Assembly: GCF_018991925.1 (NCBI RefSeq)
Contig: NW_024711888.1
Coordinates: 77,001 to 141,000 of the forward strand
Source of the DNA: Homarus americanus
Lineage: Eukaryota; Arthropoda; Malacostraca; Decapoda; Nephropidae
DNA: 64,000 bases
Reading direction: 5' to 3'
Of the stretch, positions 37,968 to 49,689 are shown piece by piece. How positions within the stretch are numbered: the stretch's first letter is position 1; every line of letters begins with the position of its first letter. Below the pieces are notes generated by a model. The model saw only the letters and a program-made list of their open reading frames with translations, was not told where the DNA came from and did not search any database. The position numbers and the translations under genes were made by a program.

Positions 37968-38399
37968 ATCTGATAATTATCCCTCGGGAGCTAACCTTGC
38001 CGTGACCTTTCCCCTAATGAGGTCAGAACACAACTGAGTGAGGTCAGAATACAACTGATTGCTACCCCGCCTCTTTTTCCTAATCTGCCTATCTGTGTGG
38101 AATAATTTGTAACCTGTAATTTGATATTCAACAGGTAACTCTCGTGAGTATGGTTATCCATGTTTCGGTGAATGTTGTTATATAATTTTTTCGGTACATA
38201 CCAATGCCCTGATTTCATCCATTTTATTTTTCATACTTCTACTGTTTGCGTAGTCGACATTTAGGTTAATCGTGTTCTGGGTCCTCTCTTTGACGCGTTT
38301 AGGTTTTAACTCTGCTTTATTTAGCTTTATCGTCATTCCTAGCACGATTTCTGTGTAAGCTTTTCGTTTTGTCTACCCGCGCCCACTGCAGTATCCTCA

Positions 38400-39425
38400 T
38401 CCCCCGTGCTCATATGTTCCCCAAGCAGTTAGAAGACTTCGACATCTTTTGAACTGCCCTCTCGAGAGAGCCAGCCAGCGTTGCCACCCCAGCCCTAGAT
38501 AATTGCACCCCATCCCCTGCATTAAAGTCCCTTCTGCCATCGAAGTTGTCCCAGTTGTCAATAAATGGGACTGATAATGACATGCAGTATCTGTCAAGAC
38601 GGCCAATGACACCAACTGCCCTTGACAACCATTCACTGCGAAGTCTCCTTGGGTCAATAGCTACCTTGAACCTATCAAGGAACTCTCCACTTATATACTG
38701 GATAACATCGTTGCCTCCTGCACTGAGGCAGATAATGGGTTTGTTCCCATCCTGTCAACTATATCACTCAACCCAGCTCCTGGCAAACACACACTTATAC
38801 TATTTTTGTCTTTATTACAGAATGCTCGATCTAGGTACAGTCCCCATCACTAGTACGTTTACAGTGGCTTGTCATATAAACACTCCACAAATTATAATTT
38901 GAGATATTTGTTTTAATGTTGTTTTAACTTGATTCCATGGTATGTTTACTGTTGCGAATTTCACTCTATCGAATGTAAACAAACACAGCGGTGCTGCATT
39001 GCACAAAATCTGACGAGCCCCTGTAAACGCAATAGTGAAGGGGACTGTACCTTACCTGAGCATCCCCAACAATTAAGGTTTTCTTACCTTCCTTATCACC
39101 CTTGTCCTTAACTATCTTACATCCATTTCATTTACCAAAGGTCAAAAAAAAAGTTAGTACACTTAGCTGCTGTCGTTTCCTTTTTGGCCTTCACCACCAC
39201 CACCCTTGTCGTTCCTCTCCTCACTACTTTCCACTGGTCTGTGTTATTATCAGACACTGACTCTCTCCGTCTCGCATCTTCCTCCTTCATCCCGCAATCA
39301 CTTCCTTCAACCTCAAGTTTTCGCCCTTGACCTTCTCTAGCTCAGCTTTCAGAGAGGCATAGAGCTGTTCAGAACTAACACTACACATGGTTTCACTGTC
39401 AGTTAATCCCCGGGAGCTAGTTAAG
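38400..39425 (-). pseudogene. Second CR1-like ORF1 (esterase) copy, degraded
   Basis: The minus strand repeats the same domain with frameshifts. 38870-38660 reads YLDRAFCNKDKN, SVCLPGAGLSDIVDRMG and an LSAGGND-like block out of frame. 38640-38410 reads WLSRAVGVIGRLDRYCMSLS, VPFIDNWDNF and GVQLSRAGVATLAGS. 39420-39040 matches the N-terminal and basic part (QWKVV-like, LIVGD-like) in broken frames. About 130 bp of unrelated sequence (38880-39010) splits it. Confidence 0.75.
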
Positions 39426-39689
39426 TCGTACACTTCCTTGTTCATTGGTTGTAAGTTAACTGTCTCTCCCTGGAAGTGTCACCTCAGAGGAGACATGTTA
39501 GCAACCTTGGTAGTCAGCGTTTAGAAACAATGACTTCATTAGGGTCTTGAGAGGATATTGCTTACCTCAGGTAAGATTTGTTGTGGCTAACTGGCCCACT
39601 CGAGTATTGTGCTGATTTGGCACTTACTGACATTTTTTTTTGGTGCAAATTGTATATAATGCTAGTGTGCTGAAACATAAGTTGTCATT

Positions 39690-39745
39690 AAGGGTGTTAC
39701 CTTAAGTTTCTATAATAGGTGTTGCCATAATTATTCATAGTATGT
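39690..39745. repeat. Outlying copies of the 25-bp minisatellite
   Basis: Two diverged units (AATAGGTGTTGCCATAATTA, GGTGTTACCTTAAGTTTCTA) match the array at 35.6-36.0 kb, on the far side of the LINE cluster. Confidence 0.75.
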
Positions 39746-40417
39746 TCTTATAATAATGTCATATATGTGTTAGTTGTTGTTGGTAATACTGTACAGTATA
39801 AAAATAACTATCAAGCAATTCGTGTGTGAGCTTTGATGTCGTATATCAAGGTTGTGTTGACAGCGGGAGGGCGTTTATAATTGGCCGTCTGCAATTTCCC
39901 TTGATGCATAGCTATGTAAACATCAGTCCTTTAACAGCTATATTCTTCATCATGTATGTTGTGATATGTTTTAGCGTGGTATTAGTGCTCTCGACTTAGG
40001 TGCATGATTCGGGATCCTTAGACCTGTGTGCTGTTCAAACCATCGTTCATATAAGGATCTAGGTACAGTTTTGACCACTAATGGGATGGATTTTGAGTAA
40101 CTAGGTTCAGTTTGGTTCGGTATTGACCGTGGTGACAAAGTAGTTTTTAAGTCAAGGTTAGTTTTGATTACTGACTGGGTGGTTTTGAGTAGTTGCAATT
40201 TAGATCACTAAGAGGTTGGTTTTGAATTAGTAGAGTCACTTTTGACTACTTACAACGAGTTTTCAGTGAAGCGAGCATAGAAATTAATGTTAACCACCTG
40301 TGTGTCTTTTAGTCTACGTGCAGAATTTTTTATTACAACAACTTGGGACTAGCAAAATATTTACACTTGGTAGTTGTATACATCACAAGAAGATTAGATT
40401 TCACACAGTTGAGAGAT

Positions 40418-40457
<40 letters not shown>

Positions 40458-43400
40458 TAGAGAAATAGCCACCTGTTGTGTCAATCTGAAAACCATTTTA
40501 ACAACATTTATATGGAAGCCCTATGATAAATGTTATAATAATTGGTAAGGTAACTAAATATTCTATTGTTTGAGGAAGAACTTATGTCACAGCCATATTG
40601 TTCATGAGTTCTGTAGTGGAGAGTTGGGTCATTTTACTAATGAAAAAGTTATCTTCTTTGATAGTCTTAAGAAATTGTTGAACAGTTTTGAACATTGTTG
40701 AACATTTTAATGATCTGGTTAACCTTACCTGTGTGTGAGAGAGAATGGGGGTACAGCGGAAGGAATTCTTTCGGCCTTGTAGAAGAGGAGCACTGTACCC
40801 TAACACGTATGATATAATAGTTAAGGAGAATGAGAGCAAATGATGGGAAGGTCTGTACTGCTCTTCCTCCCGGCCACCACGTGAGGGGAAAAAATAGAAA
40901 TAGCTGATATAAATGAACAAATATGAACAACACCATAAAGTTTCCTAGGCCGTGTAAGTAGGCGGGTAAAAGAAAAACAACAACAATTACAAAAATATCA
41001 TAGTTTTATTTCTAACATGTATGTACAGTCACTTCGCACACTTGAGTAGCAATATTGAAAATGTTGCAAGGACACCGTCGTAATGCAGGCACAACAAAAT
41101 GAGATATGTTTTACGAATCACGATAGCACACCTCCCGGTTATGGTACAAAGTCAATCATCCACACACCGCGCGCTAACTGTCTCTGAGGCTCGTGGGGGC
41201 GCGATAGGGCTCAGAATAATTGTTAGGTTGCTGCTCTACAGTACCTCACTATCGTTATGTTTGAAGATTTATATTATTTATTGTTTTAAGTGTAATTTGT
41301 TAATAATTTTTTATGTTTTATGGTTGATGTTTTTACGAGTATATAAGAAGATTTTTGTATACAGTATTTATTGAGAGCTTCCAGCATTGATTCTCAGCCT
41401 TATCGTTGCCCCACATTATCGAGACTCACGGTTAGCAGTATCTTACTTCACCCACTGATATATGTATACATATGTATAGATACGTGCATGTATGTATACA
41501 TATATGTGTGTGTGTAGACATTTGTATATATGTTTAATCTTGGTCACATTACTCTGTAAAGGTTCATCAGTGAATCACACTGTCGGCAAGGCTTCCAGCG
41601 GTCGTCACATCCACCACCAGTATTACGAGATGTTCTACATATTCACCACACTCCTCTCTACATTATCACACACTTGGCAGTCTCTGGTCGAGGTAATCTT
41701 AAACCATGGCAGTTTATGTATAGTTTAACTTAACGTTTATGAAGATCAGACAAGAAAATCTCTTCTAGGTGTAGCAGAGTCCTCTAGATGTTATTACTAC
41801 AGTAGGATTTTTCTAGGATTATGCACCTCGGTATTATGTACACGTGGCACTAACGCCATCCACAAGTATCACACCAAGAACATCCAGAAATGCTGTTTGT
41901 ATCGACAACCAATAGCGTCCTTAGTTTGTCAAGATGTTTGTCTTAACGTGACAACCACACACTTCACATCTAGTTGAACTTAGAAGTGCCCACCCTAACA
42001 GTCACACTTCACACCAAGATGAACCAGAAGTGCTCATCTTGACACTCACACTTCACTTCACACCTAGATGAACTAGAAGCTGAGACACCGTGCCACACGT
42101 CAAGGGCTTGGACTGTCACTACGTGTTGTAGATATAAGGCAAAGTGTAAAGCAACTTGTGAGGAGAAGTCTTTTATAACAAGGCACAAAAAACTCATAAT
42201 ATTGGGAGTTGAATCTTTCAGTAATATTTTTTATATTTTTTCGTCTTGTTTTTAACTACTCATAAACTAGAAGACTTCTGCTTTGCAACGTGAACTAGGG
42301 AACTCCTTTGCAACACAAGCAAGTCCCAGTTGATTGAATTTCCTCAACATAACGACTGAGGAGACAGTGTGCAGGACAAAGTCACAACTGGAGTTTCCTG
42401 GCAGTGCAAACTTACACAAACTTGGTAACTTGCACAATACGACCCATGAGTCCCCCTTTGAAGCACGGATGGATGGGACGACCCTGAACCTTGCCCTGTA
42501 TTACTATAATTATTGAATGAAAACAGCGACACGTTACATGCTCAGAAAGCCAATAAAGTTGCACCCTGCAAGATGAAGAGTTGTAGGTCAGCCCTTCAGA
42601 GAAAAATTCATGAACTCAGGAAATACTTTTTTAATTTATAATTTTAGAACTCTTGCAAGATTTAGGTGCTATTTAAAGTGTTTCGTTAATTATTGCAACC
42701 CAGCCAACTTATCGTGCGGTAAAGAGGCGTTTGCTGCTTCAGGATGATAGCTAGCGTGTGACAATGATTATGATTGGCCAGTGTGTGTGACTAAGATAAT
42801 CCTACTATTAACCAACGTATGACAGGAGACGGCTTCTTGTAGATCAAATATGGCAGAAGATTAACAACAATAACTTGCCCATGCCATCATTCACTTAACC
42901 TACTATAATCTTTTCCAAGTCACACTCCTGCTGGTGCCATCCACGTTGGTTTTACGAGTCTCTACCACAGGCGGGGATTGTCATCATGCCGGACTCTTAA
43001 ACGGTGCCTGTCATTTATTAATAAGTGAACTGTGAAGACACACAACCTTTAACATCATCTGAGCATGTCGAAAATGACCTTCAGAATTTTTAACGTACAG
43101 TAAAAAAAAAAAAAATCGCAAACATCAAGCATGAAAATTGAACCACCATGGCTGCCAACTGCTCCAAGGTCTAGTGAATCATTGCTCAGGCTGCCGACTG
43201 TTCCTGCCTCTTGTTCTTTTACAAGAATGTGACTTTACTGTTTAAGAGTTTGCGATTCATCTTGACTAAGTGATTCAAATAACGATACACGGATGAAGCA
43301 CCTTTAATAAACGTGTAGGTATCATGAGAGGCGGCAGGCGTTCGAGAGTACGATATTTTGTTATCACAAAAATAAATAAAATGAATTCAAAGCCTTATAG

Positions 43401-46400
43401 GTAATGCCCCGCGATTTCAATGCCATATTAAGTAGTGATCTAAAGTCCAGGTGCATGGTACCAATATGGTAACGTAGAGCAACTCATGGTAGTATGGTGC
43501 GCTATGACACCATTAAAATAGTCTTGGAACCGTTACTAATTGAGCCTTTTTCATCATCATGGTGACTGGCCATGATGTCACGGGTTGAACTTGGCACCGT
43601 TACTTGTGCCTGTCACGATCATGATGTTGAACCCAAGCCACTGTCTATACTTGGTGCCTGTGCGGAGGTTTATCACGTGGTTGGCAGTAGAGATAGTATG
43701 CAGGAAAAGCGGCACTGACAGATGTATATTACAGTAAGACACAGAGTAGCCATGAGGGGGGGAAACACGCCATGCTGCTTCACTCTACACTGATCACCAA
43801 ACCCTCACCTGATCACCGGGCGGATCAACAGGTTGATTACCGGGGCTTCAGTTGATCTGTAAGCAATGAAATAATCACCGAGACAACATCCTATCATTAA
43901 GTCATCACCTGATCAGAGAGTCAGTAAATGTCAAGTGGTTAATCAATTGACTAACGAGCCGCAGCTGATTAGCAGTAAACAGTAAGGTGTACAAAAAATC
44001 TTGAGTGCAAAAAATAAGGGTAACTCGTACAAAAAGAACTCATTTGTCTCCCACGCGTCACTACTGGGAGAAACATCTCTTATTTTAGGTATTGCCGCAG
44101 CATACTCCCACTACAGAAGTATTAAGTAGTGTACCCCTTAAAAAGAACACCTTATGTACGTTTTCTCTGTCAAGAAACTCATCTGGTGGTGAAGTAGTGG
44201 GAGAAGGTAGTGGTAGAGGAGGAGGAATAACTGTAGTAAAGTAATGGTGGTAAGAGACGAACCTGTGCCATAGTGAAGAAACACGTGTGACGAAAAATAA
44301 GTGTTGTTAGGTTCGTTGCCCCCTACCGCAGACACGATGCAATAAGGTTAGCTTTATCACAGGAAACATTAAAGTTTAACCGTAAGTTTATATCGTAGTA
44401 GCATTCGTATTTATCATGTCATAGTATAATAACTAAGTCTAATAATAGCATTTCACAGGTGTCCACTCTTAAGTCAACAAATGACTTCCAGAGTTTTATG
44501 AAACATCTAATAGTATTATGTACAGACCTAACATCTGCCTATTGCCCTTATACACTGCGTTTAATGTAAAGTAAACTGCAAAAGAAACCATGAAACACAC
44601 GAGCCCTTCCGCCTTGGTCCCACCCACCTTCACCACTGTTACCTAATAGCTTATGTATCAAATATTCTGATTAAAAAAAACACACCCTGATCTGTGAAGC
44701 TTCCTTAATTAGTTTATTAATCTCTTCGTGTATACTGCAGCTGCCAGTAGTGACAGACGGTGTTCTATAAAGTCGTAAGTTACCTTTATATTCCAAGGAA
44801 GCAGAGTCGAGATATTGGTAGACCCACAAACGTAAACTAGCTGAATCATCCAAGGAGAGAGTGATCCTCCCATTCTTCCTTTTGTTATGTCTTTTATCAT
44901 CGTTCCTTCCCGTCTTTTCATTCTCCTCTAATTTTCCTTCCATAATTACCCTCGTAACCTTCCCTCTCATGCTTAATATTAATACATACAATTTATATCC
45001 TTTACAGAACATTATTTTCACGTTTTATTTCGTTAAGTAATGTGTAGGTAGAACGCTAGTGGTAGCCAGTGTGGTAGGGGCAGGCTGGAGCGGGCGAGAC
45101 ATAGGACCAAGCGCACATACATGGTTGAGAGGTCTCTGGCCTCACACACACACACCAGTGATTGAGTTCAACTGTTCAGGGGTAGTAGTAATGATCTCGG
45201 CCAAGGTCTTCAAAAATTCGCGCGTTAAATTCATCTTTTCCCTAATACCAGTAGATGTAAGGAGCGTTTAACTGGGTCCCTTAAAAGAGCGGAGCGAAGT
45301 TGACTGCCAAAAGGCCACCCAACTTGCGTGTTATTACTAAGAAGTGGAGAAATTTACGTATGAATCTTTAAGAACCTTGTCCCAGGGTCCAGCTCTTGGA
45401 TATCTTTACCTCGTTATCGTACTTGTAGGTTTTGTTACTGATTGCTTATGTAAATACATGAAATAACTATCGTAATGCTCTCAATATTTTTTGCTCGGAT
45501 AACTATCATTAATATATCTATCTATATAAAATCTATCATCATGAAACAAAATCAAGTCTGAAATTATATATTTTTTATAATATATATTAATTCGATGCCA
45601 ATGCAATCAAATTTGATAACATAAACTTCCACAGAAGGTCAACAGAAGAAGGGTTATTTAATATTAGTTGAGGAAAATTATGTACGCTATGCCAGACACG
45701 ACGCTGGAACCACAAGACGCTTGATACAAAGGCCATACTTTAAAAGTTCCCAGTGGTGTGTGCTCACGACACAACACGCTGAAATGCCTATAAGAACTAC
45801 AGCAAAGTCTTGTGTTTCTACTAAGCTGTAGATGTGGTGCTGTGTGTATTAACTCACACCATCGTTTAATGTGAGAGCTGATAGTGATAATAAAGAGGGG
45901 GGGGGGGGCATTCATGCTATGCTGTGTCGTGACCCCAACCCACAAGTAGGATTTCAACCCAAGTCAATAGCGAGTGTTGCTACCAGCACGACTAACTCCT
46001 GTACAGGTAGTAGTAGTAGTAATAGTAGTATTAATAGTAAACAAACATACACAACGAGGCAGCTTGTAAAAAGTCTCTCTGACTAGGCGCAGTTAAAAGA
46101 TTGAAAATGCAACTGTAAAACTTTCTTGTTTCTTGATATGTACAATAATAAAACTTTTATACAAACATACATACAGGTATAGTATTATATATATACAAAT
46201 ATGTGAAGCAGTAATGTATAAACGAAACACAAACCCACAAAAAAAACCTCTTAGCCACTGATACGAACCTTGGTTATTGTGTTGGTTTTATGTACAGAGA
46301 ACCACTAAGTGTTCTCACGGAGGCTACTACCATGGAGTATAACACCATTGTAATGACACTTTTCATGTAACAGCTGTCCAATGTGTACACAACATTTCCG

Positions 46401-46840
46401 CTGTTTGAATATTTCACCATTAATAGCTTCGACTAGAATATGTAGATCACATTCACAATCTGGTGTGTATTTTGTGTATATATATATATATAAGTTTTCT
46501 ATTACGCTTGTATAACGCTTATGCCACACAGACTCACCTGGATGTAAGTACACTGACAAGCAATGACGATTTGAGGTTAATACATATCTATATATATATT
46601 TCAAATACACAACATCTTATAGACAATAAAAAAGGTGCCTTGTCAGTCTTACCAATTATGAGCTAGTTGTCACTGTTACCAATGATGCAGGCAGTTTGTC
46701 ACTTATTATAAATAGCTGCTTCCACTACCATTGTTCTTGCTTAACTTTCTATAACGAAAATTACACACAAAGAGTATAACTTCCATACTGACATACTGTA
46801 CTGTAGCAAATTTTAAGAAATTACATTCGTCTTTTCTTTT
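39746..46840. other. 7-kb repeat-poor region without recognised gene
   Basis: Mostly unique AT-rich DNA. Minor repeats: (GT)n at 40420-40456, ATGTATACATATGTA-type at 41455-41515, poly-A near 43105, poly-G near 45898, (TAG)n at 46005-46037 and (TA)n at 46478-46493. Open frames up to 116 codons (44671-45021, minus) match no family I know. The right end may contain the 3' UTR of the DDR gene; I found no clear AATAAA for it. Confidence 0.6.
40418..40456. repeat. (GT)n microsatellite
   Basis: A pure GT run. Confidence 0.95.
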
Positions 46841-46843
46841 TCA

Positions 46844-47128
46844 AAGTTGATGTCGATGTTGTCGGCCGTCATAAGAGCGAAAGAGAAGGCTGCGGCTGTA
46901 GCGTGACACGTCCCTGTCGAAGCTGGCATAGCCCCGACGTGTAGCCGTCGGGAGGAGATGCCCCCCTTCCAGCTGGTTCATGTCACCTTCGGAGAGGGCG
47001 TGTGGCGTCCCCTTTTGAGGCGGCTCTCGGCGACCTCTCCGGGAACTGAGGCACAAGTCCCACCCGAAGCTGGCTAAAGACCTCCGGGAGGAGGGCATAC
47101 ACCCACCTCGGAGGTTGTCTAGCAGGTC
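46844..47128 (-). other. Open in-frame extension after the DDR stop codon
   Basis: Directly after the TGA, 95 sense codons follow in the same frame, ending at TGA 46843-46841. The segment is GC-rich like an exon, and composition drops to AT-rich immediately beyond the second stop. The peptide is basic and serine-rich and includes RRGYASFDRDVSRYSRSLLF; I recognise no domain. It may be a stop-codon readthrough extension, a frame disrupted by a base error, or a GC-rich 3' UTR. Nothing in the sequence alone decides. Confidence 0.35.
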
Positions 47129-47278
47129 TCAGGTAACAGGGGAGTATCCCAGGTTCTTTCGCTGCAGGAACATGTGGATCTCCCTGAAAGTTGGGCGGTC
47201 AGCATCGGAGCGCTTCCAGCACTCCCGCATCAGGTCGTAGATTTCCTTGGGGCAGTTTGTTGGCTGAGGCAGCAGCAC
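47129..47278 (-). CDS. Ddr: DDR kinase terminal coding exon H
   Basis: 150 bp of coding sequence start after TATACCAG at 47279 and end in TGA at 47131-47129. It encodes VLLPQPTNCPKEIYDLMREC, WKRSDADRPTFREIHMFLQR and KNLGYSPVT. LPQPxxCP, CW and RPxFxEIH are the conserved last helices of DDR kinases, whose proteins usually end just after this block, so the TGA is a natural C-terminus. The frame remains open after it (separate entry). Confidence 0.95.
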   Translation of the reverse strand: MLLPQPTNCPKEIYDLMRECWKRSDADRPTFREIHMFLQRKNLGYSPVT

Positions 47279-47579
47279 CTGGTATACGGGGAGACACGGG
47301 GTTAATGTGTGGTTGAGGTAAGAGTTCAGAATTTAGGTACAACTATTGTAAAAATGTGAAGAAAAAATGGAAGCATTTCGGTAAAAAGAAAAGGTTTGTG
47401 TTTGGCGTAAAGATCGTCAAAGTAGAAAAAAAACCGAACCCATTAACGTGTAATGGGTGAATTAAATTATTTCAGGAGTCATTAGTTAACAGGTTTTAGT
47501 AAAGAATAACAATTTTACACGTGGTTCTGCACACAATTAAAAAAAATGTATTATGTTTTGTTCAGACTGACACAGAGGC

Positions 47580-49270
47580 ACAACATATTCTACGGCAGGT
47601 TTAGGGTTACTTCTGCCAAGGGGTCGTGAAGATCAGATGACAAGCGTTGAAATCGCCCGTGTATAGTGTTAACTTATCAGTGGGAGATGTTCAGGCTTCA
47701 TGGTTTGTCCGTGACCGTAGACGTTGCAGAGATGAATGTGACTGCCGCCACGTTGAGTTGTAGGAGTTGACATTGGGTGACCTTTTCGCGTCTCGTTCTG
47801 ACCAGTTTGTGCTGTAGGGACTGTTTGATGTAGATTATGGGGCCGTTTTGAATGGGTGAGGCATACATGACATATCCAGGAAGAAGCTTAGGGTGTGAAT
47901 CTGGGCGCCTCTCACAAGCGGTTCTTGTAGAAGAACGACGTCCATGTTATGAGTGTGGACGTAACAGTATAGGCCGATGAGGCCGTGTATATTCCAGGAG
48001 AGAAACGTGAGCTGCTCTAGAGTAAGAGGAGTCAGTAGCAGTAGCGGCAAAGTGATGGCAAAGGAATTCGTGTTGGCGAGTGATCATGTCGTATGAGTGT
48101 CCTGGCTCATGTCGTATGAGTGTCCTGGCTCATGTCGTATGAGTGTCCTGGCTCATGTCGTATGAGTGTCCTGGCTCATGTTTCTGCTCACCATGGTCAT
48201 AACTTACTGCCTCAGCTCGTGCTCGTGGGAATTGTTTGTTTCCATTTCTCCATCTTCATCAGTCGTCCTCAATCATGTCCGTCCTTCTTGAGATACTCTT
48301 CTGCTTCCATTTTCTGACGAATGGCGGATTCAGCCAGTTTCCGGAGTTTGCCATTTTTTATTTGTTGTTTTAAGTCTTTCCTGTTGTATTTCCAAATGTT
48401 CCTGCATTGCCTTAGGGTCCGTCAGCTGGGTGTTTAATGAGGTGATTTCATCTTCAAGAAGTTGTAGATGGATCTTGTCAGTGGTGAGTGAGGTTGGTGG
48501 TGGAGGTGTATACGGAGGGTCCGGGGGCTTAGTTGGAGCTGCAAGACGACGTGTGGCACAGCCAGGCCAGACATTTACCCCCACCTTACCACAGCGGAAC
48601 ACTATCATTTCGTCGTATCAGGTGACTCGCCGTTGTCGGGGATGCTTGAGGCCAAGTATTCACCGGTGACAACTGCGTCGATGATTATCCTTCTGGTTCC
48701 TAGCTGTGTACAGTATAGAGTGAAGTTCATTATGTTAACAGATCCCTCATCAGTGAGGCTGGTGTGCTAAAATTGTTTTTATGATTAATTTGTATGATTT
48801 ACGGTGATAACAATTACAGCACACCAGCCTCACGGAATTATACAGTAAAACCTCATTAAGATAGCCTGAGAATGAGGTGATGAGACCTCGACTTCTCCCA
48901 GTGTCAGGTCCAGCATACAGGTGCGACGAGTTTCAGTGAGGTTGGTGTTCATTGAGAGGCTCGCTGGGTAAACAAGCTTGACGTATTTGCTGTTACGTCA
49001 TGAGGTGGTCTTGAGCCGCCAGGTGGACTTGATAACTTACGTGGTGGACACAAGGTTGGCCAGTCTTCAGGGGCTTCACAGCTTGTTGCTCCTCTAGACA
49101 GGGGTTTAAGGGTAATTTCTCTCCTCGCTTTCTCAATTGACGAATTATCTTTGATTTTAATGACATTTGCTTGTTGGTGATGTGTGTCTTGAGTCGGAAT
49201 CACTGCCAGATATGTGGTAGTTGGCGCGCTGACCGGTACCTTGTTTCTCCGTGTTAACTTCATTCTCATC
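47580..49270 (-). mobile_element. Degraded LINE (APE-type non-LTR) in DDR intron 7
   Basis: Broken frames on the minus strand resemble a non-LTR retrotransposon. At 49269-48949 there is an ORF1-like stretch (PVSAPTTTYLAVIPTQD). Around 48600-48330 a remnant of a zinc-knuckle-like CGKVG segment is followed by a proline-rich and coiled region. At 48050-47835 the start of an AP-endonuclease domain is visible (LTFLSWNIHGLIG and VVLLQEP, equivalent to the WNxxG and QE active-site blocks). More endonuclease-like sequence reads to about 47600 through stops. No reverse transcriptase part is seen. It has the same orientation as the host gene. Exact family not determined. Confidence 0.55.
48065..48182. 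repeat. 23-bp tandem repeat
   Basis: About four to five copies of a unit containing GTCGTATGAGTGTCCTGGCT lie inside the degraded LINE. The copies are nearly identical, so the expansion is recent. Confidence 0.9.
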
Positions 49271-49469
49271 CAACAGATCGAGTCTCTCTTGGTGTAGCCT
49301 TATACCTCTACCTAAGCCACTGACTCCCTTTGTACACCAATACTCTCAAAATAACGCTGAGAACCACAAATTAACTCACCGCAGTGTTGTTGTCTTGATT
49401 ACTGTATATAGTGACTTAACTCTTTAACTTCAACAAGCCATATTCTCTCTCTTTCCTTGGTCTTACGTC

Positions 49470-49605
49470 TCACCTGTAGTCCTCTCTCACCTGTAGTCCT
49501 CTCTCACCTGTAGTCCTCTCTCACCTGTAGTCCTCTCTCACCTGTAGTCCTCTCTCACCTGTAGTCCTCTCTCACCTGTAGTCCTCTCTCACCTGTAGTC
49601 TCCCC
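49470..49605 (-). repeat. 17-bp array with combined splice-site motif
   Basis: Seven to eight nearly identical 17-bp units form this array. On the minus strand each reads GGACTACAGGTGAGAGA, which fuses an acceptor-like CTACAG to a donor-like CAG|GTGAGAG. It lies in the last DDR intron, left of the larger donor-derived array, and shares GTGAGAGA with it. Confidence 0.9.
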
Positions 49606-49689
49606 ATCCTAATATTTTAAACACTCTGTACATAGTTCTCTACTTCTATCTTATCTCCCACAGGCACTCTTATCTTTATCTCTCACACA

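Noticed and set aside
37204..38037. 277-codon plus-strand frame
   Set aside because: Antisense to the LINE ORF1 on the minus strand, which carries the recognisable esterase motifs.
44671..45021. 116-codon minus-strand frame
   Set aside because: No recognisable family, AT-rich composition like its surroundings, and no splice or promoter context. I could not support it as a gene.
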